In this document: positions 8,679-17,525 of the stretch, piece after piece
Layout of the letters: the number at the start of each line of letters is the position of its first letter
Position numbering within the stretch: the stretch's first letter is position 1
From: Paenibacillus sp. JDR-2
Lineage (GTDB): Bacteria > Bacillota > Bacilli > Paenibacillales > Paenibacillaceae
Length of the DNA stretch: 64,000 nucleotides
Assembly: GCF_000023585.1 (NCBI RefSeq)
Contig: NC_012914.1
Span: 3,130,001 to 3,194,000 of the forward strand
Direction of reading: 5' to 3'
Position numbers and translations under genes: made by a program
The notes under the pieces: generated by a model
What the model saw: the letters and a program-made list of their open reading frames with translations, nothing else
What the model was told of the DNA's origin: nothing
The model's database searches: none

Positions 8679-10799
8679 ATGCGAATGGATTGGATCAATG
8701 ACCAGATTATCCGATTGGCACAATCTTCACTGCCTCCGGAGGCGGAACTCGTCATGATGGAGGATCCTCCTAACGAATATGCGATTTATCCCCAAGACTT
8801 AAGCGGGGATGGCGTTCCGGAGCTGACCGTTGTGTATCGCTGGCAAGATGAGCTTTATGTCCATATTTTGCAATACCGGCATGTCGGCTGGACGATAGCG
8901 GCAGCTGCGAAAGGCGAAGGTTATGGTGTCGCAGAGCTGACCGCTGTGCCAGTAACGAGTCGTTTTGTTAATAACCTTATTATTAACTGGCGGACTGGGG
9001 ATGAACAGACGAGACGCGCTGTCTATGAATGGAGTCCTGTAGGCTTCAGGAATATTGTACCCGATGATCGTTTGTTGGAGACTAGAGCGATATCGCTCTA
9101 TCCGGGATCCGAGAAAACAACAAGCGGAACCAGATGGGGCTATATTAACGGAATTGGCACGATGGTAATACCCCCGCGTTTTGACCGTGCAGAGGATTTT
9201 CAGACGAATGGGCTTGCTATTGTAAGCGCGGATAATGGCAATGGCTTAATTAACACAACAGGAGCTTATTTTGTCAGACCCGTTTATAGCTTCATTGCTC
9301 CTTTTTCGGAAGGAAGAGCGGTTGTTATTGACGACAAGGGAAAATACAGGCTGCTTAATGATTCTGGAATTATTGTTACGAGCAATGGTTATTCCTATAT
9401 GGCAGATATGCATGATGGAAGAGCGATGGTAAACAACCAGCTTGAAGGCGGCAAGACCGTCTATGGCTATATTGACCGCTCAGGTAAAGAGGTTATACCG
9501 CTTCGTTATGAAGATGCTACAGATTTTTCTAATAGACATGCGGTTGTAAAAATAAAAGACAATGTTTATGCCTTAATCCGTCATGACGGTTCAAAGGAAG
9601 CGGAGTATCATTTCCCTTTTGTAGGAGTTCTGGGAGATGGATTATTGCCATTCCAGCAGACGGCGAATGGGAAATACGGCTATATCAACGAGAAGGGCAC
9701 GGTGAAAATTCAGCCGACCTATTCGATGGCGTTTCCGTTCCAGAACGGCCGGGCAATCGTGAATAACGCGGAGGATTTTGGCGCGGAATACGGTGTGATT
9801 GATACAAAAGGAAATCTGGTCATACAGACGATCTATAACGATATCATGGCGATTGGCCAGCAGCGGTATGCGGTTGGGAAAGCGATTGATCCGGATCAAT
9901 CGTTCCTTGGCTCAATGTATGCGATCTTTGATTCCGATGGCAAACGCCTGACGGATTTTGTCTATACCGACGTACAGCCATATCGAAAAGGACTCGCTTC
10001 GGTCAGCAACGGGAAGACTACTTTCTTCATTAACACCAGCGGAAATCCGGCTCCCGGGTATCCGCAGTTCCAGGGAAGCGGTACCTTGAAACTCGAGGAT
10101 GACCTCATTCAGGTCAATATTGATCAGAGGATTAAATATGCCAACCGTAACGGACGTATCGTGTGGGAGCCTAACACGGTTATACCGCTTCGTCTGCCTT
10201 ATCTGGTCAGGGAGCATAAGTATAAGCCGAATAAGGACTATGTCGTCTATTATCCGGCTGTGGAAGGGATCACCGATCATGCCGCGCAGGAGCGGTTGAA
10301 CGAAACGCTAAAGGTCATGTCCCAGGTCAAGCCGATCCCTGGCGACGAGCTGCTTGGTTATACGTATAGCGGGGATTTCGAAGTGACGTTGTTCAAGAAA
10401 AATCTGCTGGAGATTGAAATGACGGGGTATAATTACCCGGCCGGGGCAGCGCATGGCATGCCAACGAAGGTCTATGCCCATATCGATGTGTCGAATGGCG
10501 ATATGTATACGCTGAAGGACTTGTTCAAACCGGGAAGTGACTATGTGAAGGTGCTGAGCGACATTGTTGGGGAACAGATCAAAACGGACCCTCAGTATGA
10601 TTATGTTTTCCCGGATACGTATAAAGGCATTAAACCGGATCAGCCGTTTTTCGTAACGCAGGATGCGCTGCATTTGTATTTTGAGCCTTATGAGATTGGT
10701 CCTTATGCAGCGGGCTTCCCCGCGTTCAGAATCCCTTATTCGCAGATCATGAACATCATTGATGAGCGCGGCGATTTCTGGCGTTCGTTTCATCCATGA
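8679..10799 (+). CDS. WG-repeat protein with C-terminal DUF3298-type domain
   Basis: 706 aa from ATG 8679 (GAAAGGGGA at 8666-8673). The N-terminal ~110 residues contain a DLSGDGVPELTVVY calcium-loop-like motif. From about 145 to 480 there are tandem WG/KWG repeats: WGYINGIGTMVIPPRFDRAE, YGYIDRSGKEVIPLRYEDA, YGYINEKGTVKIQPTYSMA, YGVIDTKGNLVIQTIY and more degenerate ones. The C-terminal ~200 residues are a DUF4163/DUF3298-like alpha/beta domain with NYPAGAAHGMPTKVYAHIDVSNGDMYTLKDLFKPG. No signal peptide is visible although such C-terminal domains usually sit outside the cell. It overlaps the convergent DUF5658 gene by 10 nt. Confidence 0.87.
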   Translation: MRMDWINDQIIRLAQSSLPPEAELVMMEDPPNEYAIYPQDLSGDGVPELTVVYRWQDELYVHILQYRHVGWTIAAAAKGEGYGVAELTAVPVTSRFVNNLIINWRTGDEQTRRAVYEWSPVGFRNIVPDDRLLETRAISLYPGSEKTTSGTRWGYINGIGTMVIPPRFDRAEDFQTNGLAIVSADNGNGLINTTGAYFVRPVYSFIAPFSEGRAVVIDDKGKYRLLNDSGIIVTSNGYSYMADMHDGRAMVNNQLEGGKTVYGYIDRSGKEVIPLRYEDATDFSNRHAVVKIKDNVYALIRHDGSKEAEYHFPFVGVLGDGLLPFQQTANGKYGYINEKGTVKIQPTYSMAFPFQNGRAIVNNAEDFGAEYGVIDTKGNLVIQTIYNDIMAIGQQRYAVGKAIDPDQSFLGSMYAIFDSDGKRLTDFVYTDVQPYRKGLASVSNGKTTFFINTSGNPAPGYPQFQGSGTLKLEDDLIQVNIDQRIKYANRNGRIVWEPNTVIPLRLPYLVREHKYKPNKDYVVYYPAVEGITDHAAQERLNETLKVMSQVKPIPGDELLGYTYSGDFEVTLFKKNLLEIEMTGYNYPAGAAHGMPTKVYAHIDVSNGDMYTLKDLFKPGSDYVKVLSDIVGEQIKTDPQYDYVFPDTYKGIKPDQPFFVTQDALHLYFEPYEIGPYAAGFPAFRIPYSQIMNIIDERGDFWRSFHP

Positions 10800-11137
10800 T
10801 GGCCGTTAACGAGAGCGAGAGCTACCCACAGTAAATGATACATGTTAACGAATAAGTAGAGCAGGAACAGGATGACTGCTGAATAACGGATCCATAAGCG
10901 GGCACTTAACTGGGGATAAATAACCAAGAAGAGTACGGGGAACATCAGTTTAACGCCATAATAAGCGATGGAGTGCCAGTTATACAGCCAGGATACAAAC
11001 GGATTCAGCTCGGTGATAAGCTTTAATCTTATTCCGATATCGGTAAATAACGCATCGGTTAAACTGAAAAAAAGCAGCCATAGCAGCAGTCCTCTTATTG
11101 GCAGCCGAAGGATGACAGACATTCCAGCACATCCCAT
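10790..11137 (-). CDS. DUF5658 family membrane protein
   Basis: 115 aa (or 110 from ATG 11122; the start is uncertain because neither has a strong SD). Three or four hydrophobic spans: LPIRGLLLWLLFFSLTDALFT, a re-entrant ELNPFVSWLYN, YYGVKLMFPVLFLVIY and SAVILFLLYLFVNMYHLLWVALAL. The TDALFT...ITELNP signature is typical of DUF5658, a small polytopic family of unknown role. It is transcribed from the promoter at 11166-11194. Its last codons overlap the end of the WG-repeat gene, so neither gene has a separate terminator. Confidence 0.75.
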   Translation of the reverse strand: MGCAGMSVILRLPIRGLLLWLLFFSLTDALFTDIGIRLKLITELNPFVSWLYNWHSIAYYGVKLMFPVLFLVIYPQLSARLWIRYSAVILFLLYLFVNMYHLLWVALALVNGHHG

Positions 11138-11165
11138 CCCATTATTGGAAGAGTGTTATAAAAGT

Positions 11166-11194
11166 ATGATACAATTTGTATCTAAAATATGCAA
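11166..11194 (-). promoter_or_regulatory. Promoter of the DUF5658 gene with an internal palindrome
   Basis: On the - strand, -35 TTGCAT (11189-11194) and -10 TATCAT (11166-11171) with a 17-nt spacer. A 15-nt dyad GATACAA-T-TTGTATC occupies 11168-11182, overlapping the -10, which looks like a repressor site. Confidence 0.55.
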
Positions 11195-11198
11195 GCTG

Positions 11199-11239
11199 GC
11201 GCATGAAAGACTCCTTTACTGAAGGGAGCTTTTATGCGC
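11199..11239. terminator. Long imperfect hairpin between divergent genes
   Basis: GCGCATGAAAGACTCCTT pairs with AAGGGAGCTTTTATGCGC around the loop TACTG, followed by TGTTTTCG. It could terminate read-through on the + strand or fold in a leader. No gene ends just upstream on +, so its role is unclear. Confidence 0.4.
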
Positions 11240-11270
11240 TGTTTTCGCTTTGGCGCTTGCCCGGTTGTGC

Positions 11271-11279
11271 TGATATAAT
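11271..11279 (+). promoter_or_regulatory. Extended -10 upstream of lhr
   Basis: TGATATAAT gives a perfect -10 with the TGN extension; no good -35 is found at 17 nt. Transcription would begin near 11286, only about 11 nt before the upstream GTG 11297, which supports the ATG 11330 start for the helicase. Confidence 0.5.
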
Positions 11280-11329
11280 ATAGTAGTAAAAGAATTGTGC
11301 CCGACTATAATCAGATGGAGCTGAAAGTC

Positions 11330-14300
11330 ATGCAGAGCTCGTCATTATCTTCTTTTCATCCATCCCTTGCAGATTGGTTTGAGGCCTCGTTCGGCGAGCC
11401 GACCGACGTGCAAAAACAAGCTTGGAAAGCGATTACAGCAGGCGACAATACGCTGATTGCCGCTCCGACAGGCTCGGGCAAAACATTAGCCGCTGTCCTT
11501 CCATGTCTCGATGGGATTGCCCGAATGAAGCAGCAGCAGCGTCAAGCAGGCGTCAGGCTGCTGTATATTACGCCGCTCAAGGCGCTTAATAACGATATCC
11601 ATGATCATCTGGTTGCATTTATCGAACAGATTGATAAGCTTGCCGCCTCATCGGATACCAGCTGGCCGGGACTCCGAAGCGGTGTTCGAACAGGGGATAC
11701 GACTAGCTCGGTTAGATCCGCTATGTATCGGAAGCCGCCGGATATTCTGGTCACTACGCCGGAATCCATGTACATTCTTCTGACCTCCGAGAAAGGGAGG
11801 GAGATGCTGAAGACGGTCTCCTACGCCATCATTGACGAGATTCACGATCTCGCAGCGGATAAAAGAGGCTCGCATCTTTCCGTTTCGCTCGAACGGTTGG
11901 AAGAGTTATGCGGAAGACGGATTCAACGTATCGGCGTTTCGGCTACGCAGAAGCCGCTTGCGCGCGTCGCAAGATTTCTTGGCGGCTGGCAGGAACCGGC
12001 AGGCAGTCAAGCGGATGAGAGGCAAGAGACGGACAGCGAAGGATTCGTACATCCGCTAGGGCTAGTGCCGCGCCCGGTAACGATTGTAGAAAGCCATATG
12101 AGCAAAAAGCTTGAAGTATCGTTAACGATGCCTGATCAATCGCAGCCGATGCAGACCCGCGAGGCGGTATGGCTCCCGATTCTGGACAGGCTGTTTGCGC
12201 TGATGTCCGATTGCCGTTCGGTCATTATTTTCGTAAACAGCCGGAGGTTATGCGAGCGTCTGTGTCTACGGCTGAATGATCATGCCGGCTACGAGATGGC
12301 GAGAGCACATCACGGCAGTATTGCCAAGGAGCGGCGGCTTGAAGTAGAGAGGATGCTGAAGGCAGGCGAGCTGCGCTGCATTGTAGCTACCTCCTCGCTC
12401 GAGCTTGGCATTGACGTGGGACATATCGAGCTGGTTATCCAGCTCGATTCCCCGATTGAAGCCGCATCCGGCATTCAGCGGATCGGCCGTGCGGGCCACG
12501 CCGTCGGCAGCGCCAGCCGCGGCGCGATGGTTGCCCGGCAGCGGGGCGTGCTGCCGGAGATGGCCGTGCTCGGCAAGTTAATTGCCGAGCGCGATATTGA
12601 GCCGATCCAGATCCCGCGGGATCGGCTGGATGTCCTGTCGCAGCAAACGATATCCATCGTTGCTTCGCAGGACATGGCGGTGAGCGATCTGCACAGGCTG
12701 ATCGCCCGAAGCGACAGCTACCGAAGCTTTCCCGCTGGCAAACTTCGGGGCATGCTGCAGGTGTTGGCCGGCTTTTACCCGTTTATGCGGCCGCTTCTGG
12801 ATTGGAACCGCGACACGGATCTGCTCGTGAAGCGGCGGAATACGATGATCGGCGCATTGACCGGTGCGGGAACGATTCCGTCAAGCTCTGCTTACCCGGT
12901 GCATCATGTCGACAGTCGCGTTCATCTCGGCGAGCTTGATGAGGAATTTGTTCAAGAGAGCCGCGTGGGGGATGTATTCCAGCTTGGAATGAATGGCTGG
13001 ATGATTCGCCGGATTGATAAGGACCGGGTCTATGTGTCAGAAGCGAGCAACCGCTTTAGCGAAATACCGTTTTGGCGTGCTGAAGGACTCGGGCGGACTT
13101 ATTCGCTCGGCAAAAAAGTCGGGGCGTTTATCGGGGAAATTGAAGAGCGTCTTCAACGGGAAGACGAAGATAAGCTTATCGGCTGGCTGACCGGGCAATA
13201 TCAGATGGATGATTATACGGCACAGCAGCTGCTGTCGTTAATCGGCTCCCAATTATCCAACTGCGAGCTCCCGACAGATAAACGCATCGTCATTGAAACA
13301 TACCGCGATCTGATGAATCAGACGCATGTCATTATGCATAATCCGTTTGGCAGACGGCTTAACCGGACCTGGCTGCTGGCGATTGAACGGCAGTTCGAGC
13401 TGCTTCTGCCTTACCGATTGTACGGCAATGCAAAAGACAACGGCATCGAATTTGTGCTGCCGGAATGGGATTCCTCCTGGCTGCAGACCATCTGGGGGGT
13501 TACGCCAGCTAATGTAGAGCCACTGCTGACCGAAGCGATTACAGGCTCGCCGCTGCTTGCGATTGCCTTCCGTCATATTGCGGAAACCTCGCTGCTGCTG
13601 TCCCGCAGCTTCAGCAGGACGCCGCTATGGCAGAAGCGGCTGAGAAGCGAGGAATTGCTTCGGTCTGCCTTGCCGTATGCCGAGCATTTTCCCTATTTGA
13701 TGGAGGCGATGAAGGCTTGTCTGCATGAGTATTTATCGTTGGATGATCTTCGCGCCTTGTTAACCGCTATTCAGGAGGGTGAGATCGAAGTGTTGGTTAA
13801 GGAAACGGAATATCCGTCCCCGATGGCTACCCAATTCCTAGCCGATTACGTGAATATGCGGATTTATGAGGGTGACGGTCTGGACCCGGCTATTCAAATG
13901 CAGCTGATGAATGTCAGCAAGGAGCTGGCGGGCCGTTTGTTCGGCGAGGCTGCTATCCGCAGCGCAATCCCCGAGCAAGTATTGGATGCGGAGCGGCAAA
14001 GGCTGTCCGAGCCAGAGCTGGAGCTTCGCGAATCCAGCGATGTTATTCGGCTGCTGAAGCGTCGAGGCGACCTTGCTCCGGGCGAGCTGATCCAGCTGTC
14101 GGACACAAGGGCTCTGGAATGGGCGGAGCAGCTTTTGCAAACCGGAGAGTTAGCCGTCTACCGGCCATCGCAAGATACGCCGGAAGAAGAGCATCGGTGG
14201 ATTTGCCGCGATGAACGGGAGATATATGAAGCTTTACCGGAGTCGGATGAAGCAGCTTCCTTTATCATCCGCCGTTTTGCCGAGAACCGGATTGCCTTTA

Positions 14301-15742
14301 CAGAGCTTGAGCTATGCGAGCGTTATCCAAAATTGTCGCTAGCTGAAGCGAAGAGGCTAATCGACAAACTGCGTGAGGAAGGCAGCCTTGAACAGGCGCC
14401 ATTTGCCGTATCGCCGGAGGAGAGGATCTGGTCGAGCCGGCGCGCAGCGGAGCGTATGATCCGGCTGTCGATCGGGGAAGCCCGCAAGCAGGTGCAGCCG
14501 GCCTCGCCGATCCGCTGGTGCGCGCAGATTGCGCTTCGCCAGCATGCGCTCCAAGGCGCGCAGCTTCGCGGCAGCGAAGGACTCAAGCTTGTTATCGAGC
14601 GTTTGCAAGGCATTTTTCTGCCGTTATCGCATTGGGAGTCCGTTATTTTCCCTTCCCGCGTAACGGATTACCGGAAGGATGAGCTCGATCTGCTGTGCGC
14701 AGCAGGAGAAGTAATCTGGATCGGCAAGAAGCAGCCGGATGAAAAGGAAGGCAAAGTAGCTTTCTTCCTCGCGGGCAGCCGTTCAATCTATGAGCCTTAT
14801 CTGGCGGAGAGCAGAGAAAAATCCGTATCGCATCCGGAGCTGCTCGAGCTGTTGAAGAGGAGCGGGGCCAGCTTCCTTACCCGGCTGGCGAGAGAGACCG
14901 GGAAGCTTCCGACGGAGGTTTTGTCGGCGTTGCTCGAGCTTGTTTGGGAAGGTCATGCATCCAATGACCAGTTTGCTCCCCTTCGGTTACTAACGCTGAA
15001 GAAGGGTAAGGATTGGGCAAAGACCGGATCGGGACTTGGCAGATGGTACTGGACCGGCAGTCTGGCAGATGTTTTGCCGGATGAAGGATCAAGCAGTCAT
15101 ACCTCTCCGGATACGGATCCTCCGGAAATGTATTGGGTCCGCCATTTGCTGGATACGTACGGGATTGTTACCAAGGAGCTGACCGCTTCGGTTACGCCTT
15201 ACAGCTGGGACCGCCTTCAGCCGGTTCTCCGGAAGCTCGAGGAATGGGGCACGTTGACGCGAGGATTGTTTATCGACGGAGCGATAACGATGCAGTTCAC
15301 GACACCGGAGGTCGCCGAGCTTATTCGTAAACCATTCCCTTCGGGAACCCCTGCAAATGAGACGCTTACGCTGTTGTCGGCGGTAGATCCGGCTAATCCG
15401 TTTGGCCTGCTGATGGAATGGCCGGAAGGCTTCGATTGTTCCTTTGCCAGGAAGCCCGGGCATTTCCTCGTTATACGCGGTGATCAATGGCTGTACTGGA
15501 TGGAGAACAACGGCAAACGGATCCATACAATGGAACCGCGGGAATTCGCCAAACAGCCTTCGGCAGAGGAACTGAAGTGGATTTTTATGACGCTGCTGCG
15601 CCGCCAGCATCTCTCGAAGATTGTGGTTGAACGCTGGAACGGCGAGACGGTCGCGCTGACGGATGAAGGGAAGCTGCTGAAGGAGATTGGGGCGGAGAGC
15701 GATCAGAAGTCGCTCGTATTATGGCAAAGCCAATTGAAATAG
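11330..15742 (+). CDS. lhr: Lhr-family ATP-dependent DNA helicase (full length)
   Basis: 1470 aa from ATG 11330, which has GGAG at 11317-11320; GTG 11297 has no SD. Superfamily 2 motifs: PTGSGKT (I), DEIHD (II), SATQKP (III), HHGSIAKERR (IV region), ATSSLELGID (V) and QRIGRAGH (VI), all within the first ~390 residues. The Lhr winged-helix and beta-sheet bundle follow, then a ~700-residue C-terminal half as in long bacterial Lhr, so it is not only Lhr-Core. Lhr is a 3'-5' translocase linked to DNA repair. The gene stands alone, without the nuclease or ligase partners seen in some phyla, and is followed 34 nt later by an ABC exporter operon. Confidence 0.92.
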   Translation: MQSSSLSSFHPSLADWFEASFGEPTDVQKQAWKAITAGDNTLIAAPTGSGKTLAAVLPCLDGIARMKQQQRQAGVRLLYITPLKALNNDIHDHLVAFIEQIDKLAASSDTSWPGLRSGVRTGDTTSSVRSAMYRKPPDILVTTPESMYILLTSEKGREMLKTVSYAIIDEIHDLAADKRGSHLSVSLERLEELCGRRIQRIGVSATQKPLARVARFLGGWQEPAGSQADERQETDSEGFVHPLGLVPRPVTIVESHMSKKLEVSLTMPDQSQPMQTREAVWLPILDRLFALMSDCRSVIIFVNSRRLCERLCLRLNDHAGYEMARAHHGSIAKERRLEVERMLKAGELRCIVATSSLELGIDVGHIELVIQLDSPIEAASGIQRIGRAGHAVGSASRGAMVARQRGVLPEMAVLGKLIAERDIEPIQIPRDRLDVLSQQTISIVASQDMAVSDLHRLIARSDSYRSFPAGKLRGMLQVLAGFYPFMRPLLDWNRDTDLLVKRRNTMIGALTGAGTIPSSSAYPVHHVDSRVHLGELDEEFVQESRVGDVFQLGMNGWMIRRIDKDRVYVSEASNRFSEIPFWRAEGLGRTYSLGKKVGAFIGEIEERLQREDEDKLIGWLTGQYQMDDYTAQQLLSLIGSQLSNCELPTDKRIVIETYRDLMNQTHVIMHNPFGRRLNRTWLLAIERQFELLLPYRLYGNAKDNGIEFVLPEWDSSWLQTIWGVTPANVEPLLTEAITGSPLLAIAFRHIAETSLLLSRSFSRTPLWQKRLRSEELLRSALPYAEHFPYLMEAMKACLHEYLSLDDLRALLTAIQEGEIEVLVKETEYPSPMATQFLADYVNMRIYEGDGLDPAIQMQLMNVSKELAGRLFGEAAIRSAIPEQVLDAERQRLSEPELELRESSDVIRLLKRRGDLAPGELIQLSDTRALEWAEQLLQTGELAVYRPSQDTPEEEHRWICRDEREIYEALPESDEAASFIIRRFAENRIAFTELELCERYPKLSLAEAKRLIDKLREEGSLEQAPFAVSPEERIWSSRRAAERMIRLSIGEARKQVQPASPIRWCAQIALRQHALQGAQLRGSEGLKLVIERLQGIFLPLSHWESVIFPSRVTDYRKDELDLLCAAGEVIWIGKKQPDEKEGKVAFFLAGSRSIYEPYLAESREKSVSHPELLELLKRSGASFLTRLARETGKLPTEVLSALLELVWEGHASNDQFAPLRLLTLKKGKDWAKTGSGLGRWYWTGSLADVLPDEGSSSHTSPDTDPPEMYWVRHLLDTYGIVTKELTASVTPYSWDRLQPVLRKLEEWGTLTRGLFIDGAITMQFTTPEVAELIRKPFPSGTPANETLTLLSAVDPANPFGLLMEWPEGFDCSFARKPGHFLVIRGDQWLYWMENNGKRIHTMEPREFAKQPSAEELKWIFMTLLRRQHLSKIVVERWNGETVALTDEGKLLKEIGAESDQKSLVLWQSQLK

Positions 15743-15776
15743 CTGTGCTTTCGTATATAGGAAAGGGGTTCTACGC

Positions 15777-17525
15777 GTGCAGCACATGATGAAATATGTC
15801 AAAAAATATGGCCTGTTGTTCACCTTTTGCGTCCTGCTCGTCAGCGTTGAGGCATTGGCGGATCTGCTTCAGCCGACCATGATGTCGCATATCGTGGACG
15901 AAGGAGTTGCGGCCAAGGAGATGGATAAGGTTCTCCATTTCGGAGGATATATGCTGCTGATTACGCTTGGAGGCGCTATTGCGGCATCCGGCCGAAATAT
16001 TGTCTCCAGCATCGTATCCCAGCGCTTTGGCGCAGAGCTTCGCCAGGATTTGTTCGAGAAAATTCAAGGGTTAAGCTTCGAAAGCGTAGACCGCTTCGAC
16101 CGTGCATCGCTGGTTACACGGCTTACCAATGACGTGACGCAAGTCCAAAACTTCGTTAACGGCATGATGCGGATTTTTGTCAAGGCACCTATGCTTTGTA
16201 TCGGAGGGTTTATTATGGCCTTCCGGTTAAACCCGTATTTATCCATTGTTCTTATGATTGTTATTCCGATCGTCGGTTTAATGATTGTGCTAAACATGAA
16301 GGTTGGTCTGCCTTTGTTCTTGAAGGTGCAAAATGCGCTAGACCGGTTAAACGGCGTTATGCGCGAGTATTTGTCAGGGGTCAGAGTTGTCAAAGCCTTC
16401 AACCGGTTTGATCTTGAGGTCGACAAATTCAACGGCATTAACAAGCAATATGAGACTCGGTCTACCTCCGCGCAGCGGGTTATGTCCGTATTTGGTCCCG
16501 GCGTAACGCTGACGATGAATATCGGGATTGTGGCTGTCATCTGGCTCGGCGGAATCCGGGTTAATAACGGACATACTCAGGTTGGTCATATTATAGCGTT
16601 CGTTAACTACATGACGCAGATCCTGTTCTCGCTGACGACAATGACGATGATCTTCAACATGTTCGTTCGGGCGAAGGCTTCAACTGGCCGGATTGTGCAG
16701 GTGCTTGCGGAGACCAATCCAATGGCGGACCTGGCTCAACAATCTAATGTGAAAGAGCTGAAGGGCAAAGGCGCTATCGAATTCGACAATGTCAGCTTTT
16801 CTTATGAAGGTCCCAAAGGCGAGCCTGTTCTGAAGTCGATCAGCTTCAGCTGCCAGCCCGGAGAGACCGTAGCCGTAATCGGCTCAACCGGTTCGGGAAA
16901 AAGCACGCTGGTAAATCTGATCCCTCGTTTCTACGACGTTACTGAAGGAGCAGTCCGAATTAACGGCATCAATATTCGTGAGGTGGATACTCATGAATTG
17001 AGAGAGCGGATTGCCATCGTTCCGCAGAAATCGGTGCTGTTTACCGGACCGGTAGTCGATAATATCCGGATCGGCAAGCAGGACGCGTCTATGGAGGAAG
17101 TTGTGGCTGCGGCCCAAATGGCTTCGGCTCATTCGTTTGTTTCGGATCTGCCGGAACAGTACAATACGATGATTGGCCAAGGCGGGGTGAATTTCTCCGG
17201 CGGACAGAAGCAGAGAATTTCGATTGCGAGAGCGCTCATCCGGAAGCCTGATATTCTTATTCTCGACGACTGCACAAGCGCGCTCGACAGCGCGACGGAG
17301 GCATCGATTAAGCGCGCGATTAGCGAATACGCCAAGGATGTTACCGTTCTGCTCATTGCCCAGCGGATTTCCTCCGTGAAGGATGCTGGCACCATCATCG
17401 TAATGGACGACGGAGAAATAGTAGGCATGGGCAGTCATGACCGTCTGATGCAGGATTGCAAGGTTTATCAGGAGATCTACCGCTCGCAAATCGGCAAGGA
17501 GGTGGATAACCATGCCTCAGCCTAA
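15777..17525 (+). CDS. Heterodimeric ABC exporter, degenerate-site subunit
   Basis: 582 aa. GTG start with GAAAGGGG at 15761-15768 (ATG 15786 possible). N-terminal type IV ABC transmembrane domain of six helices (about residues 10-310) and a C-terminal nucleotide-binding domain: Walker A GSTGSGKST, signature FSGGQ, Walker B ILILDDCTSALD. The residue after Walker B Asp is Asp, not Glu, so this chain contributes a degenerate catalytic site, as in TM287-type subunits. B. subtilis YfiB and YheI are the nearest known types. It overlaps the partner gene by 14 nt. The substrate is not known; such pairs export lipids, peptides or drugs. Confidence 0.93.
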   Translation: MQHMMKYVKKYGLLFTFCVLLVSVEALADLLQPTMMSHIVDEGVAAKEMDKVLHFGGYMLLITLGGAIAASGRNIVSSIVSQRFGAELRQDLFEKIQGLSFESVDRFDRASLVTRLTNDVTQVQNFVNGMMRIFVKAPMLCIGGFIMAFRLNPYLSIVLMIVIPIVGLMIVLNMKVGLPLFLKVQNALDRLNGVMREYLSGVRVVKAFNRFDLEVDKFNGINKQYETRSTSAQRVMSVFGPGVTLTMNIGIVAVIWLGGIRVNNGHTQVGHIIAFVNYMTQILFSLTTMTMIFNMFVRAKASTGRIVQVLAETNPMADLAQQSNVKELKGKGAIEFDNVSFSYEGPKGEPVLKSISFSCQPGETVAVIGSTGSGKSTLVNLIPRFYDVTEGAVRINGINIREVDTHELRERIAIVPQKSVLFTGPVVDNIRIGKQDASMEEVVAAAQMASAHSFVSDLPEQYNTMIGQGGVNFSGGQKQRISIARALIRKPDILILDDCTSALDSATEASIKRAISEYAKDVTVLLIAQRISSVKDAGTIIVMDDGEIVGMGSHDRLMQDCKVYQEIYRSQIGKEVDNHASA

